Below are positions 8,415 through 17,199 of a DNA stretch of 55,854 nucleotides, one piece after another (within the stretch, counting starts at the first letter, position 1; every line of letters begins with the position of its first letter). Origin of the DNA: Bacteroidota bacterium (GTDB taxonomy: Bacteria; Bacteroidota; Bacteroidia; Chitinophagales; LD1); the NCBI GenBank assembly GCA_947475165.1, contig CANJLD010000024.1:1-55854 (forward strand), written 5' to 3'. A program made the position numbers and the translations under genes. Below the pieces are notes generated by a model. That model was not told the DNA's origin. It did no database searches and saw only the letters and a program-made list of their open reading frames with translations.

Positions 8415-9281
8415 TTAAGCCCCTTTAGGGGTTGGGGCTGTATTGAAGAATTTCAACAATTTTTCATTCACCCATTCAGGATTATCGTGCTGCACAAAGT
8501 GCCCGCTGGTAGGGTCGTAAATTATTTCGCAGGTATTTTCGCAATGTCTTTGGGTGTTGTAAGTAAGTTCTTTACCAAGCGCGGCATCATGCTCGCCCCA
8601 AAGCATGAGTACGGGTGCTTTTACTTTGGGAAGGTGCACAGCCGAAAAAACTCCGCGAAACATCGCGCGGTAATAAGCAATGGTAGATTTAATCATTCCC
8701 GGTTGGCGATAGGCTTCTACATATTTCTTTACATCTTCTTCGGTAAAGGCATTTTTGTTCATGCTCATCTTTGCAAAGGTTTGCCGAAAAAATCTTTCCG
8801 TGCCGACTATCTTTTCAGGCAGAAAGGGGATTTGAAAAAAGAAGATGTACCAACTCTTCTTCCACTGCGAAAGATTAAAACTTTCGAAAGCGCGTTTCAT
8901 CTCTGCAGGATGAGGAACGTTAAGAATGGCTAATTTTTTTACCACTTCAGGATATAGTGAAGCTACAGCCCAAGCCACAGCTGCGCCCCAATCGTGACCA
9001 ACTACAATGGCGCGTTCTTCACCCAATGCCTTTATTAAATCTGCAATATCCTTAGCGAGGATTTCAATTCTGTAGTCAGAAATATTTTCCGGTTTATCAC
9101 TCAAATTATAGCCGCGCATATCGGGCGCTACAACACGGTATTGTTTAGAGAGAACAGGAATCTGATTTCGCCAGCCATACCAAAACTCGGGAAAGCCATG
9201 CAGCAACACAACTAATTCGCCAGTCCCTCCGTTTATATAATGAAGCTTGATGCCGTTTGCCTGAATGAAGTTTGATTCCAT
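8415..9281 (-). CDS. Epoxide-hydrolase-like alpha/beta hydrolase
   Basis: 288-residue alpha/beta hydrolase. HGFPEFWYGW carries the oxyanion HG motif, GHDWGAAVAW the nucleophile elbow with Asp as nucleophile, LWGEHDAALG the acid and SGHFVQHD the His. An Asp nucleophile with an adjacent Trp is the pattern of soluble epoxide hydrolases and haloalkane dehalogenases; the lid has several Tyr that could activate an epoxide. Start set at the ATG at 9279-9281 (MESNFIQANGIKLHY); a further ATG at 9335 would add 18 atypical residues. The C-terminal APTPKGA is encoded by a GC-rich palindromic element. Epoxide hydrolase is the more likely activity, but substrates are unknown. Confidence 0.85.
   Translation of the reverse strand: MESNFIQANGIKLHYINGGTGELVVLLHGFPEFWYGWRNQIPVLSKQYRVVAPDMRGYNLSDKPENISDYRIEILAKDIADLIKALGEERAIVVGHDWGAAVAWAVASLYPEVVKKLAILNVPHPAEMKRAFESFNLSQWKKSWYIFFFQIPFLPEKIVGTERFFRQTFAKMSMNKNAFTEEDVKKYVEAYRQPGMIKSTIAYYRAMFRGVFSAVHLPKVKAPVLMLWGEHDAALGKELTYNTQRHCENTCEIIYDPTSGHFVQHDNPEWVNEKLLKFFNTAPTPKGA
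8419..8440. repeat. GC-rich palindromic element at hydrolase C-terminus, copy 4
   Basis: GCCCCTTTAGGGGTTGGGGC, then TG. This inverted copy overlaps the last codons of the epoxide-hydrolase-like gene and encodes its APTPKGA tail. Confidence 0.72.
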
Positions 9282-9390
9282 ATAAAATGAAAATACAAAA
9301 ATCAGTTTCACACGCTTTAACTTTTCAAACGGCAAGTGTGACAGAAAATAATTTACTTTCGATTACGTTAATTGATTTCAATTTATTGCA

Positions 9391-10098
9391 GTGAAAAAAT
9401 TACTTCTCCTTTTTCCGCTTTTTGTTTTTACAGCGAACATTGCATTTGCGCAGGATGACGATTTGCCGCCACCCAGCAGCAAGCCCGAACGAGTAGAAGA
9501 GAAAAAGAACGACCAGAAGCCACCGGACGCAAAAGATTTTAAAGGTTTCAGCAAGCCTAAGAAGTTTGATATGTCGAAACTGTTGATTGAGCCTATTGTC
9601 AATTTTTCTATTAGCCAGTATCGTATTGATATTGGTTTTTCGCCTTCTGTGGCTTACCGCGTTTGGCAGCCCAAGAATGCAAAGGCAAAATCAGGAAACG
9701 TAGGTTTGTTTATAGGTGGTGGAGTTACTTATTCTTATACTGGTATTACCACTCAAAATAGAATTGGCGGTGGCACTAGAAGGGTAGGCTATCATACTAT
9801 CGGTGCAGGACCGCTAATACATTACACTATCTGGAGAGGGCTTTTTGTTAGAGCAAAACTTGAACTATTGGCAAAAAAAATTCCGTATTGGGCCAATGGC
9901 TACTCAAATGAGATAACATATAATACAAAATTTGTTCCTGCCTGTTTGCTAGGTGCCGGTTACAATTTGTTACAAAGCAAAAACATTTTTATTCCACTCG
10001 TAGTATCTTATGATGTTTTGCACTCGCTAGTTGATAAGGAATACTCTGTTTACCCGCGCGGGTTTACTGTGCAGTTAGGGTTTATTACGCTGTTTTAA
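9391..10098 (+). CDS. Outer-membrane beta-barrel protein
   Basis: 235-residue exported protein with a clear Sec signal peptide (MKKLLLLFPLFVFTANIAFA). A Pro/Glu/Lys-rich linker follows (DDDLPPPSSKPERVEEKKND), then alternating hydrophobic/aromatic strands ending VQLGFITLF, with a C-terminal Phe typical of outer-membrane barrels. Start is GTG at 9391; a TAnnTTCG box (TACTTTCG, 9354-9361) lies 29 bases before it. No specific family is recognised. It is not obviously in an operon with its neighbours. Probable location is the outer membrane; function unknown. Confidence 0.75.
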   Translation: MKKLLLLFPLFVFTANIAFAQDDDLPPPSSKPERVEEKKNDQKPPDAKDFKGFSKPKKFDMSKLLIEPIVNFSISQYRIDIGFSPSVAYRVWQPKNAKAKSGNVGLFIGGGVTYSYTGITTQNRIGGGTRRVGYHTIGAGPLIHYTIWRGLFVRAKLELLAKKIPYWANGYSNEITYNTKFVPACLLGAGYNLLQSKNIFIPLVVSYDVLHSLVDKEYSVYPRGFTVQLGFITLF

Positions 10099-10127
10099 TT
10101 TTCGTCATGGCTGACGAACTTAATTAT

Positions 10128-10484
10128 ATGAAAACCCTTGTGCTCGGTGCTTCTACTCATGCTTATCGCTACAGTTACAAAGCGATAAATTTACTTCGTG
10201 CTTACAAACATGAAGTAATTGCCGTGGGGCGCGACACCGGTACTGTTGCCGGTGTCACCATTCAATCTTCTTTTCCCGAAAATGAAAAAATAGATACGGT
10301 GACTATGTATCTCAATCCGCTGCATCAGCAGGATTATTACGATAAAATAATTGCCGCCAAACCACGCAGAATTATATTCAACCCCGGTGCAGAAAATACA
10401 GAGCTGGAAAAATTAGCAGAGCAAAACGGTATTAAAACCGAAGAAGCTTGTACTTTAGTTCTGCTGAACACGGGACAGTATTAA
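10128..10484 (+). CDS. CoA-binding domain protein (YccU-like)
   Basis: 118-residue Rossmann-like CoA-binding protein of the YccU type: MKTLVLGASTHAYRYSYKA at the N-terminus (nucleotide loop), HEVIAVGRDTGTVAGV, and RIIFNPGAENTELEKLA. These single-domain proteins resemble the CoA-binding half of succinyl-CoA synthetase but lack a catalytic domain. Start chosen at the ATG at 10128, because the preceding 7 residues from 10107 are not typical and the fold begins at MKTLVLGAS. It lies between fatty-acid genes, consistent with a CoA-related role, but its physiological job is unknown. Confidence 0.85.
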   Translation: MKTLVLGASTHAYRYSYKAINLLRAYKHEVIAVGRDTGTVAGVTIQSSFPENEKIDTVTMYLNPLHQQDYYDKIIAAKPRRIIFNPGAENTELEKLAEQNGIKTEEACTLVLLNTGQY

Positions 10485-10555
10485 GCATTGGCAGTAAAAA
10501 AGTAAAGAAAAAACTCAATCAACTAATTCACTAATCAACCAACCAACTAATTACT

Positions 10556-11437
10556 ATGGCTTACACAGACGGCATGTTAAGAGACGGAGCACTTAAAGGA
10601 AGAACAGTTCTTATTACCGGTGGAGGAACCGGTCTCGGCAAATCAATGAGCAAATATTTTTTGCAGCTTGGAGCCAATGTGGTTATCAGTAGCCGCAAAT
10701 TAGATGTGTTGCAAAAAACTGCGGATGAGCTGATGGCGGAAACCGGTGGGCAGGTGCTTGCCGTGCAATGCGATGTGCGCAAATATGCCGAAGTAGAAAA
10801 CATGCTGGCAGAAGCCGTTAAGAAATTCGGTAGTGTAGATACGCTCATTAATAATGCAGCCGGTAATTTTATTTCGCCAACCGAACGGTTATCGAACCGC
10901 GCGTTCGATACTATTGTTGACATAGTGCTTCGCGGTTCCTACAACTGCACTTTGGCACTCGGCAAACATTGGATTGCCGCCAAACAAACCAACAAAACCA
11001 TTCTGAACATTGTAACCACTTATGCCTGGACGGGTTCTGCTTATGTGGTTCCTTCTGCCTGCGCTAAAGCTGGTGTGCTGGCTATGACCCGTTCGCTGGC
11101 GGTGGAGTGGGGGAAGTATGGCATTCGAACTAACGCTATTGCACCGGGGCCATTCCCGACCAAAGGCGCGTGGGACCGTTTAGTGCCGGGCGAGTTTCAG
11201 GAAAAAATGGATTTGAAAAACCGTGTGCCAATGAAACGTGCCGGTGAGCATCAGGAACTCTGCAACCTTGCTGCTTATTTAATTTCCGATTTCTCGGCTT
11301 ATGTAAATGGCGATGTAGTAACCATTGACGGTGGCGAATGGCTGCAGGGCGCAGGCGAGTTTAATATGTTTGAAGCCGTAACACCCGAACAATGGGATGC
11401 CATTGAAGTAATGGTGCGGGGGGCTAAAAGCGAATAG
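10556..11437 (+). CDS. 2,4-dienoyl-CoA reductase, SDR family
   Basis: 293-residue short-chain dehydrogenase that most resembles mitochondrial DECR1-type 2,4-dienoyl-CoA reductase. The cofactor loop is TGGGTGLG (residues about 22-29), and NNAAGNF is the conserved Asn block. The active site reads TTYAWTGSAYVVPSACAKAG: Ser replaces Tyr in the usual Y-x3-K, and the Tyr lies earlier, exactly as in DECR1. The tail GEWLQGAGEFNMFEAVTPEQWD also fits DECR. It allows beta-oxidation of unsaturated acyl-CoA with NADPH and so complements the fad operon. A hairpin terminator follows directly. Confidence 0.88.
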   Translation: MAYTDGMLRDGALKGRTVLITGGGTGLGKSMSKYFLQLGANVVISSRKLDVLQKTADELMAETGGQVLAVQCDVRKYAEVENMLAEAVKKFGSVDTLINNAAGNFISPTERLSNRAFDTIVDIVLRGSYNCTLALGKHWIAAKQTNKTILNIVTTYAWTGSAYVVPSACAKAGVLAMTRSLAVEWGKYGIRTNAIAPGPFPTKGAWDRLVPGEFQEKMDLKNRVPMKRAGEHQELCNLAAYLISDFSAYVNGDVVTIDGGEWLQGAGEFNMFEAVTPEQWDAIEVMVRGAKSE

Positions 11438-11450
11438 AAATACTTCAAAC

Positions 11451-11485
11451 AAAATGGCTGGCTTCTTCACCAGCCATTTTCTTTT
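11451..11485 (+). terminator. Terminator after dienoyl-CoA reductase
   Basis: Inverted repeat AAAATGGCTGG / CCAGCCATTTT (11451-11461 and 11470-11480) with an 8-base loop, followed by CTTTT. Confidence 0.75.
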
Positions 11486-11612
11486 CTACCATACTATATT
11501 GATTAAACGATGGCAACCGTTTCAGAGTTCCTGCTTCATACTGTTTTGGCGGAAACAAACCTCCGGTCACTTACACCTATTGTTTCCTTACCCCAATCCT
11601 TTAAAAATATTT

Positions 11613-11760
11613 CGCGGTGGCACGTGTAGCCGTCCGAACGGCACATCAAGACGTCTAAATGGCACATTAAAGTCTCGCGGTGGCATGTCTAATTCCCGCG
11701 GTGGCATATGAAAACATCATGGTGGCACATAGAAGTGTCGCGGTGGAATATTAAGATGTC
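11613..11760. repeat. Degenerate tandem array, 21-base period
   Basis: Seven units of 20-22 bases fill most of the 380-base gap between the dienoyl-CoA reductase and the next hydrolase. Units start at about 11613, 11635, 11656, 11676, 11697, 11719 and 11740. The shared core is GGTGGCACAT-n-AA-n4-GTC, e.g. CGCGGTGGCATGTCTAATTC and ATGGTGGCACATAGAAGTGT. Variation is spread over the whole unit, unlike a CRISPR. A plus-strand frame reads through as 7-residue repeats (RGGTCSR, PNGTSRR, LNGTLKS, RGGMSNS) but stops at 11711 and lacks a credible start. The rest of the gap shows nothing else. Confidence 0.8.
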
Positions 11761-11819
11761 GAAATTGAATAAATAGCCGAAATGATAAAATTTCTACTTT
11801 CCCGATTCAAACCATCTGC

Positions 11820-12755
11820 ATGAAATTCTTCAAAAACAAAGCCTTCATTATTATCGGCAGCATTCTTCTTGTATGGATTGCCGCCAATGTTATTTTATAT
11901 GAACCCGATATTCCGGTTGAAAAGTTGAAAGAAAAATACACCAACGTGCAATCGAAGTTTGTGGAGATTGACGGTATGCAGGTGCATTACCGAATTGAAG
12001 GTGAAGGCGAGCCGTTGGTGCTGATACACGGCACCGGTGCCATGCTGCAAACCTGGGATGACTGGGTGAACTTGTTGAGTCCGCACTTCAAAATAATTCG
12101 CATGGATATTCCTGCCTTCGGCTTAACCGGTCCGCGTGCCGATAATGTTTATAGCGATAGCATGTATGTTGATTTTATAGAGCAGTTTACCAGGAAGGTT
12201 GGCGTTGATTCGTTTCACCTTGCCGGCAATTCTTTAGGCGGTTTAATTGCGTGGAAGTATGCGGCCACTTATCCGCAGAAGGTGAAGAAACTGATACTGG
12301 TTGATCCTGCAGGCTTTCATGAATTTAACGACAAAGGCGGCTCATTCATTTTTAAACTGGCGCGCAATTATCCAACGCTTACCTCGTTGGTTTCGAAAAT
12401 AGGTACCCATTATTTTGTAGAAAAAACCCTGCGCGAAGTATATGCCGATGATTCGAAAATTACAGAACCTTGCAAGAAAATGTTTGCCGAGTTGAACCAG
12501 CGGGCAGGCAATCGCAACGCATTTGTTGAGCGGGCAAAGTATGCACATACCTGTAGTGAGAATGAGCTGAAAACCATCACCGCATCAACTTTAATTATGT
12601 GGGGCAAAGAAGATGTGCTGATAGATGTGCGCGAAGCCGAACATTTTAAAAAAATAGCCAACACCACGGAGGTTATTTACGATAAAGTAGGGCATTGTCC
12701 GCAGGAAGAATTGCCGGAACGTTCGGCAGCTGATGTGTTGAGGTTTTTGAAGTAG
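11820..12755 (+). CDS. Membrane-anchored alpha/beta hydrolase
   Basis: 311-residue alpha/beta hydrolase. The N-terminus has one hydrophobic segment (AFIIIGSILLVWIAANVILY, residues 8-27), either a membrane anchor or an uncleaved signal. Catalytic elements: HGTGAM (oxyanion), AGNSLGG with nucleophile Ser near residue 140, MWGKEDVLID with the Asp, and VGHCPQEELPE with the His. The Ser nucleophile separates it from the Asp-type hydrolase at 8415. It is probably an esterase or lipase facing the periplasm. TACTTTCC, resembling a -7 box, lies about 15 bases before the start. Confidence 0.87.
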   Translation: MKFFKNKAFIIIGSILLVWIAANVILYEPDIPVEKLKEKYTNVQSKFVEIDGMQVHYRIEGEGEPLVLIHGTGAMLQTWDDWVNLLSPHFKIIRMDIPAFGLTGPRADNVYSDSMYVDFIEQFTRKVGVDSFHLAGNSLGGLIAWKYAATYPQKVKKLILVDPAGFHEFNDKGGSFIFKLARNYPTLTSLVSKIGTHYFVEKTLREVYADDSKITEPCKKMFAELNQRAGNRNAFVERAKYAHTCSENELKTITASTLIMWGKEDVLIDVREAEHFKKIANTTEVIYDKVGHCPQEELPERSAADVLRFLK

Positions 12756-12826
12756 ATGCTTTCGTTTCTCTTTCCCGTCTTTTTTTACTTTCACACGCTC
12801 ATAATTTATAACACAAAACAATTTTT

Positions 12827-14488
12827 ATGTCCACTGCTACTGCCGGTAACTACAAAGAAATAATTGACAATGCCATTAAGGCAATTCATGCGCGCACATT
12901 TTACGCGCAATATCCCGAAAGCCCTAAGGCTTATGGTGAAGATGCACCGAAAGCGGGGTTAGATATTTTCAATAATCAGTTAGGCAAACCGTTCAACGGT
13001 TTGTTGCAGCAAAACCCAACAGCCTGGGTGGGCGAAGAAGTTTCGCCTTACACGGGTAAACAATTGGGTATTTCGTATCCGGTATTCGAGACCGAAACAT
13101 TAATTGTTCGTGCCGGTCGTGCATTTTCTACCTGGAAATTAGCAAGCGTTGAAAAGCGTGCTGAGATTTTAGTAGATGCTTTGGAAAGAATCAAGAACCG
13201 CTTTTTTGAAATTGCGTATGCTACTCACCACACCACCGGTCAGAGTTTTGTCATGAGCTTTCAGGCAAGCGGTCCACATGCTTCCGACAGAGCGTTGGAA
13301 GCATTGGCAATGGGTTACGAAGAGTTGAACCGTTTCCCGCAAAACATTACCTGGGAAAAACCAATGGGCAAAGCCAGCGTAGTATTACAAAAACAATTCA
13401 AGCCCGTACCTAAAGGAATTTCTTTAGCCATCGGTTGTTCTACTTTCCCAACATGGAACACCGTTCCCGGTTTGTTTGCCTCGCTTATTACCGGTAACAG
13501 TGTGATTGTTAAGCCGCATCCTAAATCCATTTACGCTATTGCTATTGTGGTGGCCGAAATTCAAAATGCCTTGCAGGCAAAAGGGGTTGATGCCAATGTG
13601 GTTCAACTCGCAGTTGATTCAAGCACTAAATTAATTACTAAAGAACTGGCAGAACATCCGTTGGTGAAACTGATTGACTACACCGGTGGCTCTGCTTTTG
13701 GTTCATACATCGAAGCTCTTCCGGGCAAAACAACTTTTACAGAGAAGGCAGGAGTAAATTCTGTTATTCTTGATTCAGTGGCTGATTTAAAACCAGTGGT
13801 GCAGAATCTCTCTTTCGCAGTTTCGTTATACAGCGGACAAATGTGCACGGCTCCTCAAAACTTCTTCATTCCCGCAGGAGGAATTAAACAAGGCGATACG
13901 GTTATTCCGTATGAAGAAGTAAAGAAAGCATTAGTTGATGCCATTGGAGGAATTGCCAATCATCCGCAAATGGGTCCGGGCACGTTGGGGGCTATACAAA
14001 ATCCGTTGACTGTTAAGCGCGTAAACTCGGTGAAAGATTTAGACGCGACAATTCTTCTTGAACCAAAGGCAATTGCCAACGCAGAGTTTCCGGAAGCACG
14101 GACTTGCTCACCAATTGTTTTAGAAGTAGAGGCTAAGGACAGCGGTATTTATGAAGAAGAGCTCTTCGGGCCAATCGTGCTTATCATCAAAACAAAAGAT
14201 ACGGCACAAAGTATTGAACTGGCTAAACATATGGCAGAAAAACATGGTGCCATAACTTTCAGTGCTTATACAACCGATGAAGCAGTTGCCGCTAACATTA
14301 CTGAAGAACTGGAAAGCGTGTTTGCTCCTGTTTCGTTAAACCTTACCGGCATGATTTGGGTAAACCAACACGCAGGCTTCAGCGATTTTCACGTAACCGG
14401 TGGAAACCCTGCAGGTAACGCTTCGTTCACCAATCCCGAATATGTAAACAAACGTTTTGTTTGGGTGGGGCATAGAAGAGTAAACTAA
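12827..14488 (+). CDS. paaN: PaaN-type aldehyde dehydrogenase
   Basis: 553-residue protein of the PaaN family, built on the aldehyde dehydrogenase fold and named after phenylacetate degradation. A family-specific N-terminus (AIHARTFYAQYPESPKAYG) precedes the NAD(P)-binding domain; SGQMCTAPQNFF holds the catalytic Cys near residue 343 and ELFGPIVLIIK the conserved C-terminal block. No MaoC-like hydratase domain, found in PaaZ, is present. No other paa genes are in the window, so it may act on another CoA-linked aldehyde beside the fatty-acid genes. A palindromic element and a terminator follow. Confidence 0.85.
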   Translation: MSTATAGNYKEIIDNAIKAIHARTFYAQYPESPKAYGEDAPKAGLDIFNNQLGKPFNGLLQQNPTAWVGEEVSPYTGKQLGISYPVFETETLIVRAGRAFSTWKLASVEKRAEILVDALERIKNRFFEIAYATHHTTGQSFVMSFQASGPHASDRALEALAMGYEELNRFPQNITWEKPMGKASVVLQKQFKPVPKGISLAIGCSTFPTWNTVPGLFASLITGNSVIVKPHPKSIYAIAIVVAEIQNALQAKGVDANVVQLAVDSSTKLITKELAEHPLVKLIDYTGGSAFGSYIEALPGKTTFTEKAGVNSVILDSVADLKPVVQNLSFAVSLYSGQMCTAPQNFFIPAGGIKQGDTVIPYEEVKKALVDAIGGIANHPQMGPGTLGAIQNPLTVKRVNSVKDLDATILLEPKAIANAEFPEARTCSPIVLEVEAKDSGIYEEELFGPIVLIIKTKDTAQSIELAKHMAEKHGAITFSAYTTDEAVAANITEELESVFAPVSLNLTGMIWVNQHAGFSDFHVTGGNPAGNASFTNPEYVNKRFVWVGHRRVN

Positions 14489-14492
14489 AATA

Positions 14493-14520
14493 CAACCCCT
14501 AAATCTCCTGAAGGGGACTT
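14493..14520. repeat. GC-rich palindromic element, copy 5
   Basis: CAACCCCTAAATCTCCTGAA followed by GGGGACTT, nearly identical to copy 3 and just past the paaN stop. Confidence 0.7.
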
Positions 14521-14528
14521 AAAGCAGA

Positions 14529-14573
14529 AAAACAAAAGGCGTAGTTCAAATTGAACTGCGCCTTTTGTTTTTC
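14529..14573. terminator. Bidirectional terminator between paaN and TonB receptor
   Basis: Hairpin with arms ACAAAAGGCGTAGTTCAA and TTGAACTGCGCCTTTTGT (one G-T pair). An A-run lies on the left and a T-run on the right, so it can serve both converging genes. Confidence 0.75.
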
Positions 14574-14672
14574 TGTCGCATGTTTTCAGGAGAAATGATG
14601 CAACACGTTTATCCGTTTCATATCATTTCTCTCGAAATACTGCCACGGAAACTTCCCCGACACATCATTTCA

Positions 14673-16952
14673 TCAAAAGCGCACGCTCATGCCGCCCAGC
14701 ATATTAAAGCCCGCCTGCGGATAGTAGTAGTTGTAAGTATAAGTATCGGTTGTGGCTCCGCCTGAATAGTAACGCTCGCTGTAAGAGTAGCCGTTGCTTT
14801 CGTAAAAGCGATTAAAGATGTTGTTGAAGAGAAGCGTGAATTTAATTTCCTTGTCATCGCGCTTAAGCGGCAGCTTGTAACTGATGCGCAGGTTGGAGTA
14901 GAAGAACGGTTTCAGCTTTCTGTTTTCGTTCGAAGTATTGTCGAGGTATTGCTTGCTCACGGCTTTGTTGGTCAAGCTAATCTCCAACCCATTTACCGGA
15001 TAAGCCACTAACTCAAGCGAAGCAATAATGCATGGTGAAAAAGAAATATTCGAGTTTTTGTGCGTGATGATTTGTGTCAAAGAATCTACCGGTGTGTAGT
15101 AATCGTCATACGTATAGATGTATTCATCGAAGGATTTTATTTTGTTGAGGGAGTAGGTGAAGGAGTAATTGATGGCGAATAATGTTCGACCATAATTATT
15201 ATGAAAAGGTCCAATATACATTGTAGTGGGAGGTGAATCTGATACCCTATATTTTTTGAAGAATTTAACTGAACCTGTCAGCTCAATTCCGGTTCTATAG
15301 CTTACCGGCACGTTTTCTTTTATCGGATTTCCCACATCATTCAACTTACCTGTAAGCACCAATTGGTCTTTATACTGCATCAGATAATAATTGATGGCAA
15401 AAGGAAATTTGTGATTCAAAAATTTATAACCCGCTTCCACATTATGCATGGTTTCTGGCTTCACCGGTTTGTTATTCGCAAGAGCTGCCATTACATCATC
15501 GCGGTTAGGCTCGCGGTTGCCCAACGCGTACGAAGCATATATATGATGCTGCGGTTTTATCTTATAAAGTATTCCCGCCTTAGGATTGAAGAAATGCCAG
15601 TGGTTGGCGAAAGCGTAATTCCATTTATCGTCATCAATGCCGTTAGTTGAATGACTCACGTAACGGTATTGCATATCGAGATAGAAATTTACTTTCTGCA
15701 ACAACTCATAATTGAATTTTGCATACACGTTAAAATCGTTCTTAATGGAGTGACCGTCATAATACTTTACGTTCTTATCAAAATCCGAAACATTTTGCGC
15801 CCAAATTACTTTGCCAAAATTCTCTCCGCGGTACTGTCCGATTAGACCACCAAAGGTTGCCGAGATATTTTTGTAATCGTAATTCAAAGCTAAAGTTCCT
15901 CCGTAAAAAATATTCTTCAACCACTTTTGACGAACCAAATCAGTAGTAATATCAAGCGTATCGTGATTCTCAAAATAATTATTGAAAGTCTGCCCCGCTT
16001 TATATTCTTCATAATAACCATGACCGAGCGTGGCAAACAAACCCGCATTCAAATTCATGTGATGCCGCAGGTATTGCGCAAACAGCAACTGAAAATAATC
16101 CTGATTGTAATTGTCAACTTGATTTCTGTAAGCCGGTTGGTGTTGACCGTAATCTGTTCCCAAATCATTAAACCTTCTGTTTGTTTTTAAAGAATCCTCC
16201 GGCACACCATTCCAAGCCTGATAGGTTCTTTCCTGACCGGCAAAGTAAACCAACTTCAACAAGGTGTTATTCTTCATGTAACCTATCTGTGAAAAGTAAG
16301 AGATAAGATTCGAAGAGGCACGCTGAATATATCCGTCACTCGTAATCCACGAGGCAGAGCCTTCAAAGAAAAACCCTTTGCGTACACCGGTTCCTATTTT
16401 ACCATTAATCTTAAACATGCTGAACGAACCGCCCGAAACATTCGCTTCAACAAAAGCTTTTTGCGATGGCGTTTGCGTTTGCATACTCAGCGTTCCGCCA
16501 AAAGCACTTCCTCCGTTTGTTGAAGAACCAATACCTCTCTGTATCTGAATACTTTGTGCCGATGAAACCACATCGGGCAAATCAACCCAATACGTTCCCT
16601 GACTTTCCGCATCATTCACCGGTATGCCGTTGAGGGTAACGTTTACGCGTGTAGCATCACTGCCTCTTATTCGTATTCCGGTATAACCCACACCGCCACC
16701 GGCATCGGAAGTAGTAACTACAGAAGGAGTGTTATCGAGCAGAAAAGGCAAATCCTGACCGAGATTGTTTTTGTTCAGTTCTTCTTTACTGATGGTTTGA
16801 AAAGTAGTAGGGGTATTGTTGCTAGCGCGAGTTGAAAAGATAATCACTTCATCTTTAAAAATTGCTTTGATGGAATCTGCCTTGATAGAAGTAGAATCCG
16901 TTTGAGCAAAAACATTTTGTGGAAGCAGCAGAAAGAATAAAATCTTTTTCAT
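14673..16952 (-). CDS. TonB-dependent receptor, probable thiamin uptake
   Basis: 759-residue TonB-dependent outer-membrane receptor. A Sec signal (MKKILFFLLLPQNVFAQ) is followed by a plug domain (FQTISKEELNKNNLGQDLPF, then GIRIRGSDATRVNVTLNGIP) and a long beta-barrel ending in GGMSVRF with a terminal Phe. No N-terminal carboxypeptidase-like domain is seen. The 5' leader contains a TPP riboswitch (17012-17106), so expression should fall when thiamin diphosphate is plentiful. This makes thiamin or a phosphate ester the likely substrate, as proposed for riboswitch-linked receptors in Bacteroidota. A terminator separates it from the upstream histidine kinase, so it is probably transcribed alone. 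Confidence 0.92.
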   Translation of the reverse strand: MKKILFFLLLPQNVFAQTDSTSIKADSIKAIFKDEVIIFSTRASNNTPTTFQTISKEELNKNNLGQDLPFLLDNTPSVVTTSDAGGGVGYTGIRIRGSDATRVNVTLNGIPVNDAESQGTYWVDLPDVVSSAQSIQIQRGIGSSTNGGSAFGGTLSMQTQTPSQKAFVEANVSGGSFSMFKINGKIGTGVRKGFFFEGSASWITSDGYIQRASSNLISYFSQIGYMKNNTLLKLVYFAGQERTYQAWNGVPEDSLKTNRRFNDLGTDYGQHQPAYRNQVDNYNQDYFQLLFAQYLRHHMNLNAGLFATLGHGYYEEYKAGQTFNNYFENHDTLDITTDLVRQKWLKNIFYGGTLALNYDYKNISATFGGLIGQYRGENFGKVIWAQNVSDFDKNVKYYDGHSIKNDFNVYAKFNYELLQKVNFYLDMQYRYVSHSTNGIDDDKWNYAFANHWHFFNPKAGILYKIKPQHHIYASYALGNREPNRDDVMAALANNKPVKPETMHNVEAGYKFLNHKFPFAINYYLMQYKDQLVLTGKLNDVGNPIKENVPVSYRTGIELTGSVKFFKKYRVSDSPPTTMYIGPFHNNYGRTLFAINYSFTYSLNKIKSFDEYIYTYDDYYTPVDSLTQIITHKNSNISFSPCIIASLELVAYPVNGLEISLTNKAVSKQYLDNTSNENRKLKPFFYSNLRISYKLPLKRDDKEIKFTLLFNNIFNRFYESNGYSYSERYYSGGATTDTYTYNYYYPQAGFNMLGGMSVRF

Positions 16953-17011
16953 GTTGAATAAGTTTCACTCTGAGAGAAAGAAGAAATAGCTTCGAATACA
17001 AAGGCGAGTAG

Positions 17012-17106
17012 CTCGTCTCTCTTCCCTTCGCATGAATTACCATGTTCAGGTTCGAAGGGTTCTTCTCAGATTCTAAACTTGCGAATAGAAACGCCCCCAG
17101 AAAGTT
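17012..17106 (-). ncRNA. TPP (THI-box) riboswitch
   Basis: The minus-strand leader contains the conserved thiamin-diphosphate aptamer blocks in order: CTGGGGGCG, CTGAGAAGAACCCTTCGAAC, CTGAACATGGTAATTCATGC and GAAGGGAA. The P1 stem forms from CTTTCT (17104-17099) and AGAGAG (17022-17017). A short hairpin CGAG-CTA-CTCG follows directly, with no U-run. Control may therefore act on translation rather than by termination, though that part is inference. The receptor ATG is 64 bases downstream. Confidence 0.92.
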
Positions 17107-17137
17107 GATGCAAGAATAGAAATTAAAGCACAAAGAG

Positions 17138-17182
17138 CAAAGTTCAAAAATTAAAGAGACAATTTCTCTTCTTTGAACTTTG
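17138..17182 (-). terminator. Hairpin after histidine kinase gene
   Basis: Inverted repeat CAAAGTTCAAA (17138-17148) / TTTGAACTTTG (17172-17182) with an inner AAGAGA/TCTCTT stem. It lies 18 bases past the kinase stop, before the riboswitch, and probably ends the kinase transcript. No strong U-run, so moderate confidence. Confidence 0.5.
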
Positions 17183-17199
17183 ACATTTGAGCTTTGAAG

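Noticed and set aside
11454-11711. Protein-coding gene over the 21-base array
   Set aside because: The frame starts inside the terminator of the upstream gene, has no export or domain signal, and ends in the middle of the array.
14575-14672. Further phased array between paaN and the TonB receptor
   Set aside because: A few GAAATGAT/ATCATTTC words are present, but no regular spacing could be shown.
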